Origin: Sva-07 sp963793335 | Lineage (GTDB): Bacteria; Actinomycetota; Acidimicrobiia; Acidimicrobiales; Ilumatobacteraceae | NCBI GenBank assembly: GCA_963793335.1 | Contig: CAWBZS010000019.1 | Location: 1-64,000, forward strand | DNA length: 64,000 bases | Direction: 5' to 3' | Program-made: the position numbers and the translations under genes | Notes under the pieces: generated by a model | Told to the model about the DNA's origin: nothing | Seen by the model: only the letters and a program-made list of their open reading frames with translations | Database searches by the model: none | Part shown: positions 17,021-25,092 of the stretch, piece after piece | How positions within the stretch are numbered: position 1 is the stretch's first letter | Layout of the letters: each line of letters starts with the position of its first letter

Positions 17021-17974
17021 ATGTCAGACGTCCGTGACGTCATCATCATCGGTTCAGGGCCAGCAGGCCTGACCGCAGCGGTGTACACCGCACGAGCCAA
17101 CCTCGCGCCGCTGCTGATCGAGGGCGAGCCGTCGAGCACCAGCGATCAACCCGGTGGGCAGCTGATGCTGACCACCGACGTGGAGAACTTCCCCGGGTTC
17201 CCCGACGGCATCATGGGCCCGGAACTGATGGCGAACATGCGCAACCAGGCGCTCCGCTTCGGTACCGAGATCCTCACCGAGAAGGTCACCGACGTCGACT
17301 TCTCCCAGCGACCGTTTCGCGTCAGTGTGCGTGACACCGAGTACTTCGCCAACGCGGTCATCGTCAGCACCGGCGCGCAATCGTTGATGCTCGGTCTCGA
17401 CGCGGAGCAGCGCCTGATCGGCCACGGTCTCTCGACGTGCGCCACCTGTGACGGCTTCTTCTTCCGAGGTCATGAGATCGCCGTCGTCGGTGGCGGCGAC
17501 TCGGCGATCGAGGAGGCGACGTTCCTGACCAAGTTCGCCGACAAGGTCACCATCATCCATCGACGCGACGAGTTGCGGGCCTCGAAGATCATGCAGGATC
17601 GCGCGTTCGCGAACCCGAAGATCGAATTCCTCTGGAACGCTCAGGTCACCGAGATCTTCGGCGACACCTCGGTCACCGGTCTCGAGGTCACCTCGACCGT
17701 CGACGGCTCGGTGTCGACGCTGCCGGTCACCGGCGTGTTCATCGCGATCGGCCACCGCCCGAACACCGATCTGTTCAGGGGCAAGCTCGACATGGACCCT
17801 GACACCGGCTACCTGGTCACACGTCCCGACACCTCCAACACCGACGTCGAGGGTGTGTTCGCCTGCGGCGACGTGCAAGACGACGTGTACCGCCAGGCGA
17901 TCACCGCTGCAGGGTCGGGGTGTATGGCGGCGATCGACGCCGAGCGCTGGCTCGAGGCCAACGTTCATCACTGA
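17021..17974 (+). CDS. trxB: Thioredoxin-disulfide reductase
   Basis: NADPH-dependent flavoenzyme that keeps thioredoxin reduced. The 317-residue protein has the FAD-binding GSGPAGLTAAVYTARA, the redox pair CATC (in STCATCDGFFF, about residue 138), the NADPH-binding VVGGGDSAIEEA and the C-terminal FACGDVQDDVYRQAITAAG. The start is the ATG at 17021, preceded by AAGGAG at a good distance; the GTG six bases earlier is rejected. trxA follows 110 bases on, the usual pairing beside the origin. Confidence 0.97.
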   Translation: MSDVRDVIIIGSGPAGLTAAVYTARANLAPLLIEGEPSSTSDQPGGQLMLTTDVENFPGFPDGIMGPELMANMRNQALRFGTEILTEKVTDVDFSQRPFRVSVRDTEYFANAVIVSTGAQSLMLGLDAEQRLIGHGLSTCATCDGFFFRGHEIAVVGGGDSAIEEATFLTKFADKVTIIHRRDELRASKIMQDRAFANPKIEFLWNAQVTEIFGDTSVTGLEVTSTVDGSVSTLPVTGVFIAIGHRPNTDLFRGKLDMDPDTGYLVTRPDTSNTDVEGVFACGDVQDDVYRQAITAAGSGCMAAIDAERWLEANVHH

Positions 17975-18084
17975 AGCACTCGCTCCACCGGCACCGCACC
18001 GGGAATGCCGCAGTGGCATCGACGGTTGACCAGATCCCGGTAGGTCGCCTCCTCGCTGCGACGTACATCAGAAAGGAACACACC

Positions 18085-18423
18085 ATGGCAGACGGCATCG
18101 TCAACTTGTCCTCCAACACCTTCGACGAGACGGTGATCGGCTCCGACAAGCCCGTCATCGTCGACTTCTGGGCCGAATGGTGCGGCCCGTGCAAGCAGAT
18201 CGCGCCGATTCTCTCCGAGATCGCGACCGAGCACGCCGGTTCGCTCGGCGTGGCCAAGCTCAACGTGGACGACAACCCCGACCTCGCCATGCGATTCAAC
18301 GTGATGAGCATCCCGACGCTGCTGGTGTTCTCCAACGGTGAAGTTGCCAAGCGGCTCGTCGGCGCCAAGAGCAAGGGCGCCCTGCTCCAGGAGCTCGACG
18401 AATTCCTCGCGACCACATCCTGA
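18085..18423 (+). CDS. trxA: Thioredoxin
   Basis: Small disulfide-exchange protein reduced by TrxB. 112 residues with the active site FWAEWCGPCKQIAP at about residues 28-41, cis-proline in MSIPTLLVF and C-terminal helix. The ATG at 18085 has GAAAGGA seven to ten bases ahead; the longer open frame upstream overlaps trxB and is rejected. Its TGA overlaps a CTG that is the likely start of the cwlM-like gene. Confidence 0.97.
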   Translation: MADGIVNLSSNTFDETVIGSDKPVIVDFWAEWCGPCKQIAPILSEIATEHAGSLGVAKLNVDDNPDLAMRFNVMSIPTLLVFSNGEVAKRLVGAKSKGALLQELDEFLATTS

Positions 18424-19397
18424 CCGACTCGTTTCCGCTGGCCAGCGGACAGCGGAGCGAAGCGGTTCGAGACCTCCAACGCCGACTCGGACTCGCGGGC
18501 TTCGCTCCCAGTGACGACGAACCAGGAGTGTTCGCTGACGCCACGCGCGACGCGGTCTTCGAATTCCAGCGCGCCCGCGGACTGCATGCGAGCGGTTCGT
18601 GCGACGAACAGACGTGGTTGGCGCTCGTCGAAGCGGGTTGGCGCCTCGGCGACCGTCTCCTGAAGCTCGAGGCCCCGCATCTGCGTGGCGACGATGTCGC
18701 AACCCTGCAGACCGCGTTGAACCAGCTCGGATTCGACTGTGGCAGGCCCGACGGCATCTTCGGACAGGCCACCTCGATTGCACTGGTCGACTTCCAGCGC
18801 AACGGGGGGCTGCCACCCGACGGGATCTGCGGCGCCAACACCCAGCGAACCATCGAGTTGCTCGGGCGCCAGACCGGCGCCGGCCCCGGCGTCGCGTCAC
18901 TCCGCGACGGGCTGAACCGACCCGAGTCGCTCAGCACCCTTCGTGTGGTGGTCGGCCAGTTCGGCGGTCTCAGTTCGATCAGTCGCTCCGTCACCCGCGC
19001 ACTGCGTGAGCACGGTGCCACGGTGATCTCCACCGACGAGTACGACGCCGCGGCGCAAGCCGCTGCCGCCAATCGATTCGGCGCCTCGATCTACCTCGGG
19101 TTCGAAGCCGGAACCGACACCAGTTCGTTGTTCTCCTATTTCGGGGTACCCACGTTCGAATCGATCGGTGGGCGGGCGTTGGCAGCCCACCTCGCGGCAT
19201 GCTGGGGGGTCACCCAACTCGACACACCCGAAGTTCGCGGCATGCGCCTGCCGGTCCTGCGCGAAACGCGCATGCCAGCGGTGCTGTGCTCGTTGAGCCC
19301 GGTGCGCGACGTGGTGGACTCCACCGATGTCATCACCATCGCGGTGGTCGACGCGATCACCGCGTGGGCCGCGAGCCCACACCCCGTCGTACCGTAA
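18420..19397 (+). CDS. CwlM-like peptidoglycan-binding pseudo-amidase
   Basis: Two peptidoglycan-binding repeats (about residues 8-70 and 85-150, cores AVRDLQRRLGLAGF and VATLQTALNQLGF) precede an Amidase_3-like domain. There is no signal peptide. In mycobacteria CwlM at this locus is cytoplasmic and regulates MurA and MurJ. Here the zinc ligands appear lost: the usual HGG site reads GQFGG, the second His site reads YLGFEA, and the Glu site reads VLCSL. The fold remnants LREHGATVISTDE and LPVLRETRMPAVL remain. The start is probably the CTG at 18420 overlapping the trxA stop; a GTG at 18528 would cut the first binding repeat. Confidence 0.78.
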   Translation: MTDSFPLASGQRSEAVRDLQRRLGLAGFAPSDDEPGVFADATRDAVFEFQRARGLHASGSCDEQTWLALVEAGWRLGDRLLKLEAPHLRGDDVATLQTALNQLGFDCGRPDGIFGQATSIALVDFQRNGGLPPDGICGANTQRTIELLGRQTGAGPGVASLRDGLNRPESLSTLRVVVGQFGGLSSISRSVTRALREHGATVISTDEYDAAAQAAAANRFGASIYLGFEAGTDTSSLFSYFGVPTFESIGGRALAAHLAACWGVTQLDTPEVRGMRLPVLRETRMPAVLCSLSPVRDVVDSTDVITIAVVDAITAWAASPHPVVP

Positions 19398-19583
19398 CCA
19401 CGAGGGCTCGACGTTGTCCACAGGTTCGTGCACAGCCTGTGGGTTCCCCTCGACATGACGTTGAGCTGGCCTCCCGGAAGGTGTATCTCCCCAGCGTGAT
19501 GATGGTTTTCAGCTGCGCTTCGCGTGTCAGCTCTCAACGTCACGCGCGAGGTGAGGGCGAGATGAGGCCGAGGTGAGCCCGCT
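19398..19583. other. Convergent intergenic region with DnaA box and inverted repeats
   Basis: No gene fits between the converging cwlM-like and parB genes. It holds a perfect DnaA box TTGTCCACA at 19414-19422, a distant inverted repeat (GACGTTGA at 19457-19464 and TCAACGTC at 19534-19541) and the hairpin noted separately. Confidence 0.6.
19521..19546. terminator. Possible bidirectional terminator hairpin
   Basis: CGCGTG and CACGCG pair across a 14-base loop between two converging genes. It is modest in strength and has no U-run; the call rests mainly on position. Confidence 0.35.
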
Positions 19584-20513
19584 TCAGGCACCGGTCATCG
19601 CTCGATAGATCCGCTCGAGATCTTCGAGATCCGCGAACTCGACCGTGACCCGACCCTTCTTCGCAGACATCTGGACGCTCACTCGAGTCTCCAAATGCTC
19701 GGCGAGCAGGTGCTCGAGTTCGAGCAGACCCGGCGGCCGGAGCCGAGTGGACGGGGTGAGGCCGGCACCGTCCATCGTCGGCTCCGCGGTGTGCGGTGCC
19801 TCATCGATCTCGGGTGGCGCCTCGACGTGATCATCGGCCTGGGGGCCACGGACCGCCTCCTCGACCATTCGCACCGACCATCCCCCGGCAGCAGCTTCTC
19901 GTGCGAGCTCCTCCTGGCGCGTCCGGTCGGGGGTCCCCAGCAGTGCCCGAGCATGACCGGCACTCAGCTGTCCATCGGCAAGCAGATGCTGCACGGCTGG
20001 TGGCAGCCCCAACAGACGCAGGCTGTTGGTGATGGCCGACCGGCTCTTGCCCACTCGCTCAGCGATCTGATCATGCGTGAGCGAGAAGTCGTCGAGCAGC
20101 TGCTGGTACGCCGCAGCCTCTTCCAACGCGGTCAGATCCTGGCGGTGCAGGTTCTCCACCAACGCCTGCTCGACCGAGCCGGCATCGTCGGTCATCCGAA
20201 CGATGGCAGGGATCATGGTGAGCCCGGCACGCTGGGCCGCACGCCACCGCCGCTCCCCCGCGATCAACTCGTACTCCCCGTCGACCGATGGGCGAACCAG
20301 AATCGGCTGCAGGACGCCCATCTCGGCGATCGAGGCCGAGAGTTCACTGAGACTCGCCTCGTCGAAGTGCACGCGCGGCTGATTCGGATTCGGGATCACG
20401 GAGGCGACGGGGACATCGGCCAGCACCGCTGCCTGGCTCGGCTCGTTCGTTGGAAGGTCCGCAGTGGGAATGATCGAGCTCAATCCCTTGCCCAGTCCGC
20501 TAGATCGCGCCAT
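19584..20513 (-). CDS. parB: Chromosome-partitioning protein ParB
   Basis: CTP-dependent DNA clamp that loads at parS and spreads to organise and segregate the origin. 309 residues: start MARSSGLGKGLSSIIP, the CTP-binding boxes with LIAGERRWRAAQRAGL and VEQALVENLHRQDLTALEEA, a helix-turn-helix (LTHDQIAERVGKSRSAITNSL) and the C-terminal dimer domain. The ATG at 20513 fits the family; seven extra residues upstream are rejected. It overlaps the end of parA by 14 bases, so the two are coupled. Its parS sites lie just upstream of parA. Confidence 0.96.
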   Translation of the reverse strand: MARSSGLGKGLSSIIPTADLPTNEPSQAAVLADVPVASVIPNPNQPRVHFDEASLSELSASIAEMGVLQPILVRPSVDGEYELIAGERRWRAAQRAGLTMIPAIVRMTDDAGSVEQALVENLHRQDLTALEEAAAYQQLLDDFSLTHDQIAERVGKSRSAITNSLRLLGLPPAVQHLLADGQLSAGHARALLGTPDRTRQEELAREAAAGGWSVRMVEEAVRGPQADDHVEAPPEIDEAPHTAEPTMDGAGLTPSTRLRPPGLLELEHLLAEHLETRVSVQMSAKKGRVTVEFADLEDLERIYRAMTGA

Positions 20514-21468
20514 CGTGCACCTCCTTGGCTGCATCCCGGTAGGCGATGGCGCCGCGAGACGTCGGGTCGAACGTGGTGATCGGCTGGCCGTACGACGGCG
20601 CCTCCGACAGACGAACCGTTCGAGGGATCACCGATCTGAGCACCTTGTCGCCAAAGTGCTCCCGAACTTCGTTGACCACTTGGGTCGACAGTTTGGTTCG
20701 AGCGTCGAACATCACGCAGAGAATGGTGCTCAGATCCAGCTCGGGATTCAGGTTGCGCTTGACGAGATCAACGTTTCGAAGCAGTTGACCGAGACCCTCC
20801 AGGGCGTAGTACTCGCACTGAATCGGCACCAGCACCTCGTTGGCCGCTGCCAAACCGTTCACCGTCAGCAGGCCCAGCGATGGGGGACAGTCGATGAGGA
20901 CGTAGTCGTAGTCGTCCAGGACTGCTTCGATCGCCCGCTTCAATCGCTGCTCACGGCTGAACGCCGGCACCAACTCGATCTCTGCGCCTGCGAGGTCCAA
21001 CGATGCGGGTGCCACGAAGAGGTGACGAACGTCGGTGGGTTCCACCACGTTTTCCAGCGACTCTTCGTGCATCAGGACGTGATACATCGAGTGTTCGAGC
21101 CCACGATTCTCGATACCAAGACCGGTGGAAGCGTTTCCTTGCGGATCGAGATCGATGATCAGCGTGCGGAGACCCATGTCCGCAAGCGCCGCGCCAAGAT
21201 TCACCGTCGTGGTGGTCTTGCCCACGCCACCCTTTTGGTTTGCCAGCGCAATCACTCGTGGGAGTGGGTGTCCTGATGGGTTCGTGGGCTGCGGCTCGTC
21301 CGAAGACGGTGCTGCACTGTCCCCCAGCATCGAGGCTGAGGCGTCGGGTTCCGACACGGGATCTCCAAGCGGTCTCGGCTCGTCGCGCCGATCAGTGGGT
21401 AGAGAGCCACACTCTGCCGGATTTGTGAGGACAAGACAAGCCTTTCGCTCATGTTTCACGTGAAACAT
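20500..21468 (-). CDS. parA: Chromosome-partitioning ATPase ParA
   Basis: Walker-type ATPase that drives segregation of ParB-bound origins. The deviant Walker A ANQKGGVGKTTTTVNLGA lies about 75 residues in, followed by LIIDLDPQGNASTGLG and VLIDCPPSLGLLTVN. The frame opens with MFHVKH, which is simply the translation of the parS palindrome, so either translation starts inside a parS site (ATG at 21468) or at a later codon such as the GTG for residue 38. The N-terminal 70 residues before the ATPase core are low-complexity and unconserved. parB follows with a 14-base overlap. Confidence 0.94.
   Translation of the reverse strand: MFHVKHERKACLVLTNPAECGSLPTDRRDEPRPLGDPVSEPDASASMLGDSAAPSSDEPQPTNPSGHPLPRVIALANQKGGVGKTTTTVNLGAALADMGLRTLIIDLDPQGNASTGLGIENRGLEHSMYHVLMHEESLENVVEPTDVRHLFVAPASLDLAGAEIELVPAFSREQRLKRAIEAVLDDYDYVLIDCPPSLGLLTVNGLAAANEVLVPIQCEYYALEGLGQLLRNVDLVKRNLNPELDLSTILCVMFDARTKLSTQVVNEVREHFGDKVLRSVIPRTVRLSEAPSYGQPITTFDPTSRGAIAYRDAAKEVHDGAI
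21452..21467. promoter_or_regulatory. parS site 1
   Basis: TGTTTCACGTGAAACA, a perfect 16-base palindrome identical to the consensus ParB-binding site, extended by one base pair on each side. It overlaps the proposed parA start codon. Confidence 0.97.
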
Positions 21469-21515
21469 GAGGGTTCGGCGTCGAGTCACGCCAAGTGAGA
21501 CCGCGCCGCACTGGA

Positions 21516-21531
21516 TGTTTCACGTGAAACA
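21516..21531. promoter_or_regulatory. parS site 2
   Basis: A second perfect TGTTTCACGTGAAACA, 48 bases from the first, between rsmG and parA and only eight bases from the rsmG stop. Confidence 0.97.
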
Positions 21532-21538
21532 CCCTCGG

Positions 21539-22093
21539 TCATCGGCGTCGAAAGACCACCACCGGGGAACCGGGTGCGGAGACGCGCTCGACACCGACGC
21601 GATCCATGACCTCGGGTTCCCAGCGATCAGCAGTGGGCGGTTCGCTGATCAGCACATGGCCGCCCACCCGGGTGAGTGTCGTCGCCACGGTCAAGGTCCG
21701 CACCGGCGGACCGAATCCTCGGGCGACGGTCGCATCGAACAACACTGGGGGAGTGAACCGGTCGACGTCACCACAGATCACCGTCACCCGATCCCTCCAC
21801 TCGAGCCGCCTCACCACGCGTTCCAGAAAGTCCGTGCGCTTGGCTCGGCGATCGAACAGCGTGAGGTCGACGTCCGGACGGTCGTGAGCGATCACCAGAC
21901 CCGGCACCCCACCACCCGATCCAAGATCGAGCACCCGTGGTCGGTGGTGAGACAGGTCGACGCCGTCCAGCGCCGACACGAAGTGACGCGCGTGGTCGAT
22001 GACCTCGTCGATCGGTCGGTCGCCAAGGAAGCCCGATCGTTGCGACGCCACGAGGACCTCGTGCAACGCGAGGTCAGCAGCTGACACGGTCAC
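21539..22093 (-). CDS. rsmG: 16S rRNA (guanine-527-N7) methyltransferase
   Basis: Methylates G527 in the decoding region of 16S rRNA. 184 residues with SAM-binding VLDLGSGGGVPGLVIA (about residues 53-68), acidic strand-2 end LTLFDRRAKRTDFLE, and the conserved VARGFGPP catalytic stretch. It is shorter than the 210-240 residue average because the N-terminal helices are trimmed. The GTG at 22093 is the longest start; a second GTG two codons later is equally possible. It lies between jag and parA, the standard place. Confidence 0.93.
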   Translation of the reverse strand: MTVSAADLALHEVLVASQRSGFLGDRPIDEVIDHARHFVSALDGVDLSHHRPRVLDLGSGGGVPGLVIAHDRPDVDLTLFDRRAKRTDFLERVVRRLEWRDRVTVICGDVDRFTPPVLFDATVARGFGPPVRTLTVATTLTRVGGHVLISEPPTADRWEPEVMDRVGVERVSAPGSPVVVFRRR

Positions 22094-22111
22094 GCCGCAA
22101 CTCGAGTCGAG

Positions 22112-22133
22112 TGGTGGGTTCGGAACCCCACCA
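22112..22133 (-). terminator. Hairpin between jag and rsmG
   Basis: TGGTGGG pairs with CCCACCA, continued by TT/AA around a bulged C and a three-base loop. It stands in the 53-base gap after jag, so it could attenuate reading into rsmG and the par genes. Confidence 0.45.
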
Positions 22134-22146
22134 TGAACGTCGGGCG

Positions 22147-23034
22147 TCAGGCGTCGGTCGCCGGGTCGACGATGATGCGTCGATCGGGGTCTTCGCCAAC
22201 GGAACGGCTGGACACGCCCGCCTCTTCGTTGAGCACGTCGTGGATCACCTTGCGATCGGCCGAACTCATCGGCTCGAGTGAACGAGCCGTCGACGAGGTG
22301 CGGACCTGCTCGGCCACATCGCGGGCGAAGGACGCGAGGGCTGCCTCCCGGCGCTCGCGGTAGCCGGCCACGTCGATACGCAGGCGAGTCTCATGATCGC
22401 CGAGTCGGCGTTGTGCTGCGACACGAGCCAGGTCCTGAATGGCGTTGAGTGTCCGACCGCCGGGGCCGACGAGGAGGCCGAGCTCCTGTCCGGACACGCC
22501 GACGTGGAGTTCCGTCCCGTCGATCTGCAGCTCGGTGGTCCCGGTTGCGCCGAACGCCTCGGTCAGGCCGTCCATGAACGTCACGGCAGCGGCTCCGACT
22601 TCGTCGGGGGTCACGGTCGATTCGGGTCGGTCGTTGCTCATGTCTTGCTCCTGGCTCTTGGTGCTCGGTGACTTCTTGGCGGCCGGCTGCTTCTTCGCAG
22701 CGGGCTTCTTCGCAGCGGGCTTCTTCGCAGACTGCTTGCTCGGCGTGGAGCCGTTCGACTCGTCGGCGTCGTTGGTCGACTCGGTCGCCGGAGTCTGGGC
22801 GGGGGAGTCCTTGGCAGCGCCTCGGCCCTTGCGGCGCCGCTCCTGCTTGGGGCGAGCCTGCTCGGGGCGAACACGGGCCCGCAGTCGGGCTTCACCACGC
22901 ATCCGGCCGAACAGGCCAGGTCGCGGCTCTTCGATGGTCTCGAATTCAGCTTCGTCGGCGGCGACGCCGAGTTGGTCGAGTGCAGCCTCACGGGCCTCGT
23001 CGATGGTCTTTGCGGTGGTCTCGACCCATTCCAT
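22147..23034 (-). CDS. jag: RNA-binding protein Jag / KhpB (EloR)
   Basis: RNA-binding regulator linked to cell elongation in Gram-positive bacteria. 295 residues: an N-terminal Jag domain (MEWVETTAKTIDEAREAALD), a basic alanine/lysine linker (about residues 75-135), a KH domain (LGLLVGPGGRTLNAIQDLAR) and an R3H domain (SSADRKVIHDVLNEEAGV). The ATG at 23034 is chosen because the Jag domain begins there. It starts 44 bases after the yidC stop. It is full-length, unlike the shorter forms common in actinobacteria. Confidence 0.93.
   Translation of the reverse strand: MEWVETTAKTIDEAREAALDQLGVAADEAEFETIEEPRPGLFGRMRGEARLRARVRPEQARPKQERRRKGRGAAKDSPAQTPATESTNDADESNGSTPSKQSAKKPAAKKPAAKKQPAAKKSPSTKSQEQDMSNDRPESTVTPDEVGAAAVTFMDGLTEAFGATGTTELQIDGTELHVGVSGQELGLLVGPGGRTLNAIQDLARVAAQRRLGDHETRLRIDVAGYRERREAALASFARDVAEQVRTSSTARSLEPMSSADRKVIHDVLNEEAGVSSRSVGEDPDRRIIVDPATDA
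22690..22730. repeat. 15-base tandem repeat in the jag linker
   Basis: Nearly three copies of a 15-base unit (plus-strand form CTTCTTCGCAGCGGG) encode the KKPAA repeats of the basic linker. Confidence 0.8.
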
Positions 23035-23078
23035 GGAAGATGTGCTTTCTGTCGGTCGGCGCGCGGTGGGCGCCGAGG

Positions 23079-24224
23079 TCACGTCGACTTCTTGGGGGAC
23101 TTCGGACGTGAGGATTTCGCGGATTTTGCTGCTTTGGCCTTCTTGGCCTGTGCCTCTTGGCGAGACGGTGTCGGGCGACCCTTCGCCCCAGCGGACGGCG
23201 TTGGACGATTCTTGGGCGGTGTGACCCGCTTGCTGGTCGTCGGCTTTGGCTTCGGCTTTGGCTTGGGCTTCGGCTTGTCCGACGGGGTCGACGACGAGGC
23301 CGTGTCGGCTTTCGGGCCACCGGCGAGGTCGCGCTTGGCCTGCGCGAACAGGCCGCCACCGGTGTCGCCGTTCTTCTTCGCTTCCTCGCGTGCGGCTTCA
23401 CCAGCGCGTTGGGCCTGGCGACCGAGCGATTCGTCATGGCCGTAGAAGGCCCGGGTGATGTAGCCCTGTTGGGCAATCCGCAGCAGCGTCTGGAAGACGT
23501 AGTAGACGACGAGCGCCGAGAGGAAGAAGATCTGGAAGATCGCGAAGAACACGGGCAGGTACTGCATCAGCTTCTGCTGGGTCGCCGACATCGTCGGACT
23601 GATCGCTGCGCGGGCTGCCACCATGCGCTGCTGCACGAAGTACAGCACACCGAGCAGCACCACGAGCAGCACGTACGGAAGCCCCGTGCTGAAGCTCTCG
23701 GCAACGGCCTCCGCCGCCGACAGCGACAGGTCGAGCCCGATCGAACTGATCGACTGCTTGCCGAACAGCGACTGGTACAGATCGGAGTCGATCGCGAGAT
23801 AGCGGGGGATGAACCCGGGGTTCAGCACCTCGTCAGGGCGGTCGAAGGCACCCCAGACCGCATCGGAGATCGGGCGGGCGGCGCCCACGGGCTCGTAGGC
23901 CATGCCTCGAAGCACCCGGAACATGATGTAGAACACCGGAGCCTGCGCCAGCAGCGGCAGACAGGAGGCCATCGGGTTGACCTTGTTCTCCTGGTAGAGC
24001 TTCATCATCTCTTCGTTGAGCTTCTGGCGGTCGTTGCGATACTCGTTCTGCAACTTGCGCATCTCGGGCGCCAGACGCTGCATCTGCAGCATGCCCTTGG
24101 TGCTCTTCAGCGTGAGCGGCGTGGTGATCGCCATCACCACGAACGCAATCATGGCGATCGCGATGGTGTAGCTGTTGGTGAAGCTGTAGAACCACGACAA
24201 CAGGGCGGCGGGGATCTCGAACAT
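23079..24224 (-). CDS. yidC: Membrane protein insertase YidC
   Basis: Inserts and folds proteins in the cytoplasmic membrane. 381 residues of the Gram-positive type with five membrane helices; conserved stretches include TPLTLKSTKGMLQMQ, LNEEMMKLYQENKVNP and LPLLAQAPVFYIMFRVL. The C-terminal 80 residues are a highly basic, proline/lysine-rich tail (KPKPKPKPKP and RPKSPKKST), as expected for ribosome contact. Its ATG overlaps the yidD stop by one base (TGATG). Confidence 0.96.
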   Translation of the reverse strand: MFEIPAALLSWFYSFTNSYTIAIAMIAFVVMAITTPLTLKSTKGMLQMQRLAPEMRKLQNEYRNDRQKLNEEMMKLYQENKVNPMASCLPLLAQAPVFYIMFRVLRGMAYEPVGAARPISDAVWGAFDRPDEVLNPGFIPRYLAIDSDLYQSLFGKQSISSIGLDLSLSAAEAVAESFSTGLPYVLLVVLLGVLYFVQQRMVAARAAISPTMSATQQKLMQYLPVFFAIFQIFFLSALVVYYVFQTLLRIAQQGYITRAFYGHDESLGRQAQRAGEAAREEAKKNGDTGGGLFAQAKRDLAGGPKADTASSSTPSDKPKPKPKPKPKPTTSKRVTPPKNRPTPSAGAKGRPTPSRQEAQAKKAKAAKSAKSSRPKSPKKST

Positions 24225-24490
24225 CAGGCGTCCTCTCGGACCTCAGTGGTGCCAACGGCGTTCGCGTCGTCGTCGGGCACCGGATCGAATCCACTCGGCC
24301 CGAACGGCCGACAGCGCATCAGGCGGCGGGCGGTCAGCCAACCACCTCGACGGGTGCCGTGACGCTCGAACGCCTCGTGGGCGTAGGCGGAACAGGTGGG
24401 GTAGAAGCGGCACGGTGACGGCCGCCCGGCAAAGGCACGTTGATATGCCTCGATCCACGCAAGCGCCCGGCGTTGGCTCCACGTGGTCAT
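24224..24490 (-). CDS. yidD: Membrane protein insertion efficiency factor YidD
   Basis: 88-residue helper of YidC. Reads MTTWSQRRALAWIEAYQRAF, then the signature CRFYPTCSAYAHEAFERHG and RRLMRCRPFGPSGFDPVP. The ATG at 24490 overlaps the rnpA stop (ATGA) and the stop overlaps the yidC start, so rnpA, yidD and yidC are tightly coupled. The longer open frame upstream runs through rnpA and is rejected. Confidence 0.95.
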   Translation of the reverse strand: MTTWSQRRALAWIEAYQRAFAGRPSPCRFYPTCSAYAHEAFERHGTRRGGWLTARRLMRCRPFGPSGFDPVPDDDANAVGTTEVREDA

Positions 24491-24843
24491 GATCTCGCCG
24501 CAGTCGGCGTCCCGGTGTTGATCGACCGACGACGCACCTGGGTGAGCAGCACTGCAATCGACTGTTCGAGCTCTGCGAACGTACGTTCGGACGTGGCGCG
24601 ATGGGCGCCCAGCAGGTAGAGACCGGGTGGAACCTCGGACGCGGCCAGAATGGCCCGCAAGCGACGACGGAGACGATTTCGTCGAACCGCAGACCCGACG
24701 GCGCGCCCGATGGCGAATGCCACCTGGGGAGGTACCAGGGCGGGATCGGGGACGAACGAACACCACAGCGAATCGGTCCGCACGCGGACGCCGTCACGCC
24801 GAAGGCGCACGAAGGCGTCGCGTTCGCGAACTCGGTCGATCAA
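24487..24843 (-). CDS. rnpA: Ribonuclease P protein component
   Basis: Protein subunit that helps RNase P RNA cut the 5' leader from tRNA precursors. 118 residues: DRVRERDAFVRLRRDGVR, then the family motif GSAVRRNRLRRRLRAIL and the C-terminal RTFAELEQSIAVLL. The start is a TTG at 24843 that overlaps the rpmH stop (TTGA); no ATG or GTG fits better, and the longer frame would run through rpmH. The position between rpmH and yidD is universal. Confidence 0.95.
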   Translation of the reverse strand: MIDRVRERDAFVRLRRDGVRVRTDSLWCSFVPDPALVPPQVAFAIGRAVGSAVRRNRLRRRLRAILAASEVPPGLYLLGAHRATSERTFAELEQSIAVLLTQVRRRSINTGTPTAARS

Positions 24844-24974
24844 GCCGACAGACGGGCGCGGCCCTTGGCCCGACGGGACTTCAACACGGCGCGACCGGCG
24901 CGAGTGCTCATGCGGGCGCGGAAGCCATGCTTGCGGGCTCGACGTCGGGTGTTGGGCTGATAGGTACGCTTCAC
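24840..24974 (-). CDS. rpmH: 50S ribosomal protein L34
   Basis: 44-residue ribosomal protein with the unmistakable sequence KRTYQPNTRRRARKHGFRAR followed by MSTRAGRAVLKSRRAKG and the ending GRARLSA. The start is GTG at 24974 with a CGGAGAG ribosome binding site eight bases ahead. It is the first gene of the leftward rpmH-rnpA-yidD-yidC-jag series, and its promoter must lie in the origin region. Confidence 0.97.
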   Translation of the reverse strand: MKRTYQPNTRRRARKHGFRARMSTRAGRAVLKSRRAKGRARLSA

Positions 24975-25092
24975 GGCGCTCTCCGGACAATTCGGGACAA
25001 CTCACGTTCTGATCGGCGGGCGTCGACGCGCAACGTCCATCCTTCAGACTGACCACGCAAGGCTACGGCCACTCGCCCATCTCCGGCAACCG

